In this document: positions 6,865-11,449 of the stretch, one piece after another
Layout: each line of letters begins with the position of its first letter
Position numbering within the stretch: the stretch's first letter is position 1
DNA from: JAIRQK01 sp047974135
Lineage (GTDB): Bacteria; Campylobacterota; Campylobacteria; Campylobacterales; Campylobacteraceae
Length of the DNA: 11,449 nucleotides
NCBI GenBank assembly: GCA_047974135.1
Contig: JBKECC010000081.1
Coordinates: 1 to 11,449, forward strand
Direction of reading: 5' to 3'
The notes under the pieces: generated by a model
Seen by the model: only the letters and a program-made list of their open reading frames with translations
The model's database searches: none
Told to the model about the DNA's origin: nothing
Translations under genes and position numbers: made by a program

Positions 6865-7470
6865 TTATAAAGGTTTTTTTGTTTTTTTATACCAGATGTA
6901 TATTATAGAAAAGATGGTAACTAAAGCAAGTGCAACTACGATGATGTATGATAGATACTCTTTTACTAACTCTTGATTTTCGCCGATTATGAAACCGAGC
7001 ATAGTTAAAGTAAACATCCATATAGCTGCACCTAAAGTTGTATAAATCATAAATCTTTTTAAATTCATACAAGCAAGTCCAGCAGGTATTGGTATAAACT
7101 GTCTAATGCCCGGAACCAATCTTCCATTAAAGGTTGAAATCTCTCCATGTTTTTTGAAAAACTCTTCAACTTTTTCTATATGATGAGGCTTTATAAAAAG
7201 ATACTTTCCAAATTTTAAAAGAAGATATTTACCAAATCTACGAGCTAAAAAGTAGTTTAACAATGCACCACAAAGAGTTCCACTAACGCTTGTTAACATG
7301 ATAAGAGTAAAGCTCATTTTTCCCTGCGATGCCAAATATCCAGCGGGAATGATGATGGCTTCACTTGGAAGTGGAAACAGACTACTTTCCAAAAACATGA
7401 GAATAAAAATACCAAGATATCCCCATGATTCAATTAGAGCAAGTAACCAATTTATAGAAGATTCAATCAA
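6865..7470 (-). CDS. DedA-family membrane protein (second of tandem pair)
   Basis: This 201-residue integral inner-membrane protein belongs to the DedA (SNARE-associated/VTT) family. Some members flip undecaprenyl phosphate or other lipids, and others affect membrane potential and cell division. It carries the FPLPSE motif (32-37), the GRLVPGIRQ motif (117-125) with conserved Arg and Pro, and hydrophobic segments at about 17-45, 53-75, 140-165 and 172-194. It is roughly half identical to the preceding gene. The start is TTG at 7470; the N-terminus there (MIESSINW) lines up with MIHSIITW of the paralogue, which supports it. No strong ribosome binding site is visible, and the gene overlaps the first dedA by eight bases, so translation is probably coupled. 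The transported lipid, if any, is not known from sequence. Confidence 0.9.
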   Translation of the reverse strand: MIESSINWLLALIESWGYLGIFILMFLESSLFPLPSEAIIIPAGYLASQGKMSFTLIMLTSVSGTLCGALLNYFLARRFGKYLLLKFGKYLFIKPHHIEKVEEFFKKHGEISTFNGRLVPGIRQFIPIPAGLACMNLKRFMIYTTLGAAIWMFTLTMLGFIIGENQELVKEYLSYIIVVALALVTIFSIIYIWYKKTKKPL

Positions 7471-8080
7471 CTCTTTTTCTACTCTTTTTTTTGTTATAAA
7501 ATATGTAAATTGAGCTAATTATGATAACAACAAAGATGGCAAGTATGACAAATTGTGTTGCGTACTCTTTTGCCAATTCTTGATTTTGCCCTATAAAATA
7601 TCCAACTAAAGTTAAGGTTAACATCCATATAAAAGAGCCAAGAACGGTGTAAAGTGCAAATTTTCCAAAGTGCATTTTTGCAAGTCCAGCAGGAAGTGAT
7701 ATATAGTGTCTAACTCCTAAAATAAGTCTTCCATTAAAGGTTGAAATCTCTCCGTGTTTATTGAAAAATGCTTCGACTTTTTCTAAATGTTCAGGTTTAA
7801 AAAAGAAGTATTTGCCAAATTTTAAAAGCAAAGTTCTTCCAAATTTGTATGCTAAAAAGTAATTTAGCGATGCTCCTGCAAGTGAACCAGCAGTTCCACA
7901 AAATAAAACTGCAAATATATTCATCTGTCCTTCATGAACCAAATATCCAGCAGGAATCATAACGATTTCAGACGGAATCGGAACAAAACAGGTGCTTTCA
8001 AGTAGCATTAGCACGAAGATACCAAGGTATCCCCATGCTAAAATTGTATCAACAATCCAAGTAATTATCGAGTGTATCAT
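7463..8080 (-). CDS. DedA-family membrane protein (first of tandem pair)
   Basis: This 205-residue paralogue of the next gene has the same fold: hydrophobic segments near 15-45, 53-76, 141-165 and 174-195, and VPIPSE at 33-38. The Arg-containing motif reads GRLILGVRH (117-125). The proline that usually follows GRxx in this family, present in the second copy, is Leu120 here, while both Arg residues (Arg118 and Arg124) remain. The start ATG overlaps the metQ stop in TAATG. No ribosome binding site is seen, which suggests re-initiation after metQ translation. DedA proteins are not known parts of methionine importers, so co-transcription with metQ may be only positional. Confidence 0.9.
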   Translation of the reverse strand: MIHSIITWIVDTILAWGYLGIFVLMLLESTCFVPIPSEIVMIPAGYLVHEGQMNIFAVLFCGTAGSLAGASLNYFLAYKFGRTLLLKFGKYFFFKPEHLEKVEAFFNKHGEISTFNGRLILGVRHYISLPAGLAKMHFGKFALYTVLGSFIWMLTLTLVGYFIGQNQELAKEYATQFVILAIFVVIIISSIYIFYNKKKSRKRVD

Positions 8081-8901
8081 TAAAATGCAGGAACTATAGC
8101 GCCTTGATATTTTTCAAGGATAAACGCTTTTACTTCAGGTGATGTTATAGCTTTTACAAGTGCTCTAATTTTTTCACTATTTTCATTTCCCTCTTTTACA
8201 ACAAGTATGTTTGCATAAGGTGAATCTTTGCTTTCAATAGCTAGTGCATCTTTTGTAGGGTTAAGTCCTGCAGGAAGTGCATAGTTTGTGTTGATAACGG
8301 CGATTGTAAAATCGTCTATAACTCGAGGAAGCTGTGCTGCTTCAAGTTCAGTGATTTTAAGATTTTTTGGATTTTCAGTGATGTCCAGTTTTGTTCTTAA
8401 ACCTTCACTTTTTAGTTTTATAAGTCCAGCAGTTGCTAAAACATCAAGAGCTCTTCCGCCATTTGTTGGGTCATTTGGGATAGCAACTGTATCACCATCT
8501 TTTAACTCATCAAGAGATTTGATTTTTTTTGAGTAGATACCCATTGGCTCAATGTGAACATTTGCAACACTTACAAGTTTAGTTCCCTCTTTTTTGTTAA
8601 ATTCAATGAGGTAAGGTGTGTGTTGGAAGAAGTTTGCGTCAATCTCGCCACTATCAGTTACTTTGTTTGGTATAACATAATCGTTAAACACTTTAACATC
8701 AAGTATATATCCATCTTTGTCTAAGATAGGTTTTACAAACTCTAAAATTTCAGCGTGAGGAACAGGGGTTGCTCCAACTTTTATAACTACTTTCTCTTTT
8801 GCTGCTTCTTGTGGAACTGAAGCATCTTTTTTTGATGAAGAATCGCTACAACCAACAAATGCTATGGCTGCTGCAACTAGAACCGCATAAATTTTTTTCA
8901 T
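8080..8901 (-). CDS. metQ: Methionine-type ABC transporter substrate-binding lipoprotein
   Basis: This is the NlpA/MetQ-family binding protein that captures methionine (or a related amino acid) in the periplasm for MetNI. The 273-residue precursor has a lipoprotein signal with Cys18 in AFVGC; phenylalanine replaces the usual leucine at -3 but the site is plausible. The family hallmarks are VGATPVPHAEILEF (42-55), DANFFQHTPYL (about 94-104) and IPNDPTNGGRAL (about 139-150). AAGGAG lies at 8907-8912, five bases before the ATG, the best ribosome binding site of the minus-strand genes. metQ is separated from metI by 112 bases carrying a hairpin and a candidate promoter, whereas the downstream dedA overlaps its stop. 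The exact substrate (L-Met, D-Met or a dipeptide) cannot be told from the sequence. Confidence 0.93.
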   Translation of the reverse strand: MKKIYAVLVAAAIAFVGCSDSSSKKDASVPQEAAKEKVVIKVGATPVPHAEILEFVKPILDKDGYILDVKVFNDYVIPNKVTDSGEIDANFFQHTPYLIEFNKKEGTKLVSVANVHIEPMGIYSKKIKSLDELKDGDTVAIPNDPTNGGRALDVLATAGLIKLKSEGLRTKLDITENPKNLKITELEAAQLPRVIDDFTIAVINTNYALPAGLNPTKDALAIESKDSPYANILVVKEGNENSEKIRALVKAITSPEVKAFILEKYQGAIVPAF

Positions 8902-8938
8902 ACTCTCTCCTTAAATTTTAAAAATTAACCGAAATAAT

Positions 8939-8947
8939 ACTATAGCA
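8939..8947 (-). promoter_or_regulatory. Candidate extended -10 promoter for metQ
   Basis: On the minus strand TGCTATAGT gives an extended -10 (TGn followed by TATAGT). Transcription would start near 8932 and give a leader of about 30 bases. No good -35 is seen; that position falls in the inverted repeat 8949-8980, so a protein bound to the repeat could control this promoter. Confidence 0.45.
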
Positions 8948-8948
8948 A

Positions 8949-8980
8949 AACTTAATTAAATCTATAAGATTTATCAAGTT
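8949..8980 (-). terminator. Long imperfect hairpin between metI and metQ (terminator, attenuator or operator)
   Basis: On the minus strand AACTTGATAAATCT pairs with AGATTTAATTAAGTT across a three-base loop. There are 14 pairs including one G-U, with one bulged base; the inner seven pairs (8957-8973) are perfect. A short T run follows, then the metQ promoter. It lies about 34 bases past the metI stop. It is low in G+C, so a weak terminator or RNA-stabilising stem for metNI mRNA is possible. As dyad DNA covering the -35 region it could equally be a repressor site for metQ. The rest of the gap holds only AT-rich sequence. Confidence 0.5.
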
Positions 8981-9013
8981 TAAATTGATTAGTAAAATTT
9001 TTACATTAAATCA

Positions 9014-9691
9014 TTAGTGCTTTATTAATTTGTATAATAAATCGCCTATTGATTGAAAACATTGTACTAAAACTATTAAGATAACAACCGTCCAAAATAT
9101 GTAAATACCGTTAAACCCATAATATCCATAATTCATAGCAACTGCACCAAGTCCACCACCACCAACCGTTCCTGCCATTGCAGAGAAACCAACGATGATT
9201 ATAAGAGCAAGTGTGATAGAAGATATGATGCTTGGAAATGCTTCAGGAAGTAAAACTCTAAAAATGATTTGAAGTTTACTTGCACCAAAAGATTTTGCTG
9301 CTTCAACGATGCTGCTATCCACTTCTTTAAATGCACTCTCTACCATTCTTGCTATAAATGGTGCTGTTCCGATGGTTAGTGGAACAATCATAGCAAGCGT
9401 TCCTGTGCTTTTTCCGACTAAAAACTTTGTTAGAGGAAATAGTACGATGATTAAAATGATGAAAGGAAATGAGCGAAAAGTGTTTATAAGAACGTCTAAA
9501 ATTTTATACATGTAAGGATTTGGTGAAAGACCATTTTTATCTGTGATGATTAAAACTATGGCAAACATAAAGCCTATGATTGAAGCAAGAAGTGTTGAAA
9601 GTAAACTCATAGTAAGAGTCTCTAAAAGTGCGTTAAGTAAAACATTTTTCATCTCAAAAGATTTGGTGAAAAAATCTTCAAAAAAAGCCAT
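9014..9691 (-). CDS. metI: Methionine-type ABC transporter permease
   Basis: This is the transmembrane subunit of the MetNIQ importer. The 225-residue protein has about five membrane segments: near 22-49, 64-86, 96-112, 155-178 and 197-213. The cytoplasmic coupling motif is EAAKSFGASKLQ (130-141) followed by LLPEAFPSI (147-155), which docks on the ATPase MetN. TVGGGGLGAVAMNYGY (175-190) is typical of MetI. The ATG lies one base after the metN stop, with the ribosome binding site GGGAGG (9701-9706) inside the end of metN, so the two subunits are likely made in matched amounts. A palindrome core (9507-9514) falls in the Tyr-Met-Tyr codons at 60-62. Confidence 0.95.
   Translation of the reverse strand: MAFFEDFFTKSFEMKNVLLNALLETLTMSLLSTLLASIIGFMFAIVLIITDKNGLSPNPYMYKILDVLINTFRSFPFIILIIVLFPLTKFLVGKSTGTLAMIVPLTIGTAPFIARMVESAFKEVDSSIVEAAKSFGASKLQIIFRVLLPEAFPSIISSITLALIIIVGFSAMAGTVGGGGLGAVAMNYGYYGFNGIYIFWTVVILIVLVQCFQSIGDLLYKLIKH
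9507..9514. repeat. TACATGTA palindrome core, copy 7
   Basis: Core copy in metI, read on the minus strand in frame as Tyr-Met-Tyr, a third reading frame for the same word. The flank is ATACATGTAA, so the outer arm is degenerate on one side. Confidence 0.75.
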
Positions 9692-9692
9692 T

Positions 9693-10652
9693 TTATATAA
9701 CCTCCCAAATAAGTTCAGTTTTCTCTTTCAAGTATTTTTTAACTGTTTCAAGATTTCTCTCTTCAACATTTATAACAAGTGAACCAACCGCGTGATTATT
9801 TAATTTTTCTATTTTTCCCCAAACGATGCTAAAGTCCATATTTAGCTCTCTAGCCATTCTTGTTATGCTTGGCTCATATGATACTTTGCTTGGAAAAAAT
9901 ATTCTCACATTTACTCCACCTTGAGGTAACTCTTCCTCTTCACCTAAAAATCTTCTCATCTTCTCATCTGGTTTTAAAAATAACCCCTCAATTGTTCCAA
10001 GACCTAAAATCTTTCCATGTTCTAAAAGTAGGGCTTTCTCGGCAATTCTTTTTACAACTTCCATCTCATGAGTTACGATGATTATGGTAACCCCAAGAGT
10101 TTTGTTTATCTTTTCTAAAAGCTCTAAAATAGACAAAGTTGTATTTGGATCAAGTGCGGAAGTTGCTTCATCACTTAAAAGTATTTTTGGCTCTAACGTT
10201 AGTGCGCGAGCTATGGCAACTCTTTGTTTTTGTCCGCCGCTAAGTGCTCTTGGATATTCAAACTTTTTGTTTGTTAAGCCTACAAGATTTAAAAGTTCAT
10301 CAACTTTTTTGTTAATATCTTCTTTTTTATAGCCCCACATTTTCATAGGAAGAGCTATGTTTTCAAATACATTTTTTTGATTTAAAAGCGAGAAATTTTG
10401 AAAAATCATACCAATTTTGCTTCTAAGTTGCGAGAGTTCATCCTCATTTAGACTTTTAACATCTTTGCCAAAAACATTTAAACTTCCCTCGCTATAACCT
10501 TCTAAACCGTTGATACAACGAAGTAAGGTTGATTTTCCAGCGCCACTGTGTCCTACTATAGCAAAAATATCTCCAGCATTTACATGTAAACTTATATCGT
10601 CTAAGACTTTTTCGCTTCCAAAGTATTTGCTCAAATTTTTTATATCTATCAA
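9693..10652 (-). CDS. metN: Methionine-type ABC transporter ATP-binding protein
   Basis: This ATPase powers methionine uptake with MetI. The 319-residue protein has Walker A GHSGAGKST (34-42), the Q-loop FQNFSLL (84-90), the ABC signature LSGGQKQR (137-144), Walker B ILLSDEA (157-163) and the switch His195 in VTHEME. A C-terminal NIL (ACT-like) domain spans about 246-319. In characterised MetN proteins this domain binds methionine and shuts the importer when internal methionine is high; the sequence shows the domain but not the binding. The start is TTG (10650-10652): no ATG is near, and MIDIKNLSKYFG matches the start of the ABC fold. AAAAAGG (10659-10665) is the ribosome binding site. The gene begins two bases after the valS stop, so it is probably co-transcribed with valS. 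It carries palindrome copy D. Confidence 0.95.
   Translation of the reverse strand: MIDIKNLSKYFGSEKVLDDISLHVNAGDIFAIVGHSGAGKSTLLRCINGLEGYSEGSLNVFGKDVKSLNEDELSQLRSKIGMIFQNFSLLNQKNVFENIALPMKMWGYKKEDINKKVDELLNLVGLTNKKFEYPRALSGGQKQRVAIARALTLEPKILLSDEATSALDPNTTLSILELLEKINKTLGVTIIIVTHEMEVVKRIAEKALLLEHGKILGLGTIEGLFLKPDEKMRRFLGEEEELPQGGVNVRIFFPSKVSYEPSITRMARELNMDFSIVWGKIEKLNNHAVGSLVINVEERNLETVKKYLKEKTELIWEVI
10579..10590. repeat. TTTACATGTAAA palindrome, full copy D (copy 8 of 9)
   Basis: A complete palindrome inside metN, encoding Leu-His-Val-Asn (residues 22-25) on the minus strand, in the first beta-strand region before Walker A. Confidence 0.85.
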
Positions 10653-10654
10653 AA

Positions 10655-11449
10655 CTAACCTTTTTGATTTGTTATGGTGGCTAACTCTTGCTCAACTTTG
10701 TTTAACTTTTCTCTAGCATCATTTAATTGGGCTTGATTTTGCTCCACAACTTCTTTAGGTGCATTTGCTACAAATCTCTCATTTTTTAGCATACCATCAA
10801 GCTTTAAAACCTCTTTTTCAAGTTTAACTTTTTGTGCGTTTAAGCGGTTAATGATTGGAGTTAAATCAACGCCTTTAAGAGGTATGTAAACTTCTAAATT
10901 ATCACAAACATCAAGCACGGCATTTTCAAGTTTTGTTTCTACAAAAGAGATATTTTCAACTTTTCCAAGAAGCTTTATGAAAGGTTTTTCATCTTCACTT
11001 AAAGCACCTTGCTTGTTTAGTTTTATAGAAGCATCTTCTATTTTGCCATTAATATCAAGCGTTGCTTTTGCTCTTCTTATGCCTACAATACTTTCAATTA
11101 TTAAAGAGAATTTCTCTTCAATTTTTTCATCTTGATTTACAGCTTTTGGATAAGGTTTTATCATGATAGAAGTATTATCTTCTAAAGTTGTGTCGCTCAG
11201 TTCTTGATAAAGATTTTCTGAGATAAATGGCATATAAGGATGAAGTAATTTCATAGACTCTTTAAATATGCTTCCAAGCTCTTTTACTGAGCTTTTATCA
11301 GCCTTACTAAGCTCAATTCCCCAGTCACAAAACTCGCCCCACAAAAAGCGATAAAGAGATGTTGCACCATCGTTAAATCTATAACTTTCTATGTGGCTTC
11401 TAACTTCTTTTACACAAGCGTTAAATCTACTATACATGTAAAGACCAAG
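10655..11449 (-). CDS. valS: Valyl-tRNA synthetase, C-terminal part (5' end outside window)
   Basis: These are the last 264 codons of valine-tRNA ligase, which charges tRNA-Val with valine in the cytoplasm. The frame stays open to the right edge (Leu-Gly-Leu-Tyr before the first internal Met), so the gene continues outside; the Met at 11437 is not its start. The anticodon-binding domain is recognisable from YRFNDGATSLYRFLWGEFCDWGIELSK-type residues near 11270-11390 (key blocks FLWGEFCDW and LLHPYMPFISENLYQEL). A Lys/Glu-rich C-terminal coiled-coil arm typical of ValRS follows (about 10660-10860). The catalytic HIGH and KMSKS motifs would lie upstream, out of view. It ends in TAG two bases before metN. 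A palindrome core falls in Tyr-Met-Tyr codons near the edge. Confidence 0.93.
   Translation of the reverse strand, partial: LGLYMYSRFNACVKEVRSHIESYRFNDGATSLYRFLWGEFCDWGIELSKADKSSVKELGSIFKESMKLLHPYMPFISENLYQELSDTTLEDNTSIMIKPYPKAVNQDEKIEEKFSLIIESIVGIRRAKATLDINGKIEDASIKLNKQGALSEDEKPFIKLLGKVENISFVETKLENAVLDVCDNLEVYIPLKGVDLTPIINRLNAQKVKLEKEVLKLDGMLKNERFVANAPKEVVEQNQAQLNDAREKLNKVEQELATITNQKG
10659..10665 (-). promoter_or_regulatory. metN ribosome binding site deciding a TTG start
   Basis: On the minus strand AAAAAGG lies six bases before the TTG start of metN and inside the last codons of valS. The spacing and the lack of a nearby ATG make TTG the likely start, with translation linked to the end of valS. 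Confidence 0.6.
11433..11440. repeat. TACATGTA palindrome core, copy 9
   Basis: Core copy near the right edge, in valS, read as Tyr-Met-Tyr on the minus strand. The right arm is complete (TACATGTAAA) and the left is ATA. Confidence 0.75.

Noticed and set aside
8992..9004. Near-palindrome GTAAAATTTTTAC just after metI
   Set aside because: It is low-complexity A/T sequence with almost no loop, expected by chance in so AT-rich a gap, and it does not match the TACATGTA word.
8902..9013. SAM riboswitch or T-box upstream of metQ
   Set aside because: The gap has one simple AT-rich hairpin and none of the conserved G-rich cores or multi-helix layout of SAM riboswitches, nor a T-box sequence.
9860..10332. 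Plus-strand open frames opposite metN
   Set aside because: They are antisense to conserved ABC motifs and have no homology that I recognise.
1..11449. CRISPR array, insertion sequence, prophage or tRNA gene
   Set aside because: No regularly spaced repeats, transposase or integrase motifs, terminal inverted repeats or cloverleaf were seen. The palindrome copies are irregularly spaced and mostly inside housekeeping genes.

Overview
The window is AT-rich, densely packed bacterial chromosome. Gene content, codon use and gene order point to a member of the Campylobacterota (the former Epsilonproteobacteria), most likely a Sulfurimonas-like organism. The strongest pointer is the cluster aroB, mechanosensitive channel, MtaB-type methylthiotransferase and FtsH-like AAA protein. 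I remember the same order from Helicobacter pylori (HP0283-HP0286) and, in part, Campylobacter jejuni; this is recall and I could not look it up. No mobile element, CRISPR array, rRNA or tRNA is visible.

Left half, plus strand (77-6267): five genes form one apparent operon. They are 3-dehydroquinate synthase (aroB), an MscS-family channel with a large periplasmic coiled-coil domain, the tRNA ms2t6A methylthiotransferase (mtaB), a membrane AAA ATPase of the FtsH family, and the molybdopterin adenylyltransferase mogA. The first four overlap by 1, 1 and 14 bases and mogA follows after 24 bases, so all five are probably read from a promoter just before aroB. The FtsH homologue keeps the ATPase motifs but has lost the HExxH zinc-protease motif, so it looks like a pseudoprotease.

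Centre (6268-6385): the plus-strand operon meets a minus-strand operon at a hairpin that works best as a minus-strand terminator and could serve both directions.

Right half, minus strand (read from 11449 down to 6386): the 3' end of valS is followed closely by metN and metI, the ATPase and permease of a methionine-type ABC importer. A 112-base AT-rich gap follows, holding a long imperfect hairpin and a plausible extended -10 promoter. Then come metQ (the lipoprotein substrate-binding subunit), two tandem dedA-family genes and a small exported protein of unknown function. metQ/dedA and dedA/dedA overlap, so metQ and everything downstream is probably one transcript. Placing a separate promoter and hairpin before metQ would allow more binding protein than MetNI.

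The most unusual signal lies across the genes rather than in any one of them. The palindrome TTTACATGTAAA occurs four times in full, and its core TACATGTA nine times, in 11.4 kb, both between genes and inside coding regions in three different reading frames. This looks like a highly iterated DNA word maintained at DNA level; its role is unknown to me.
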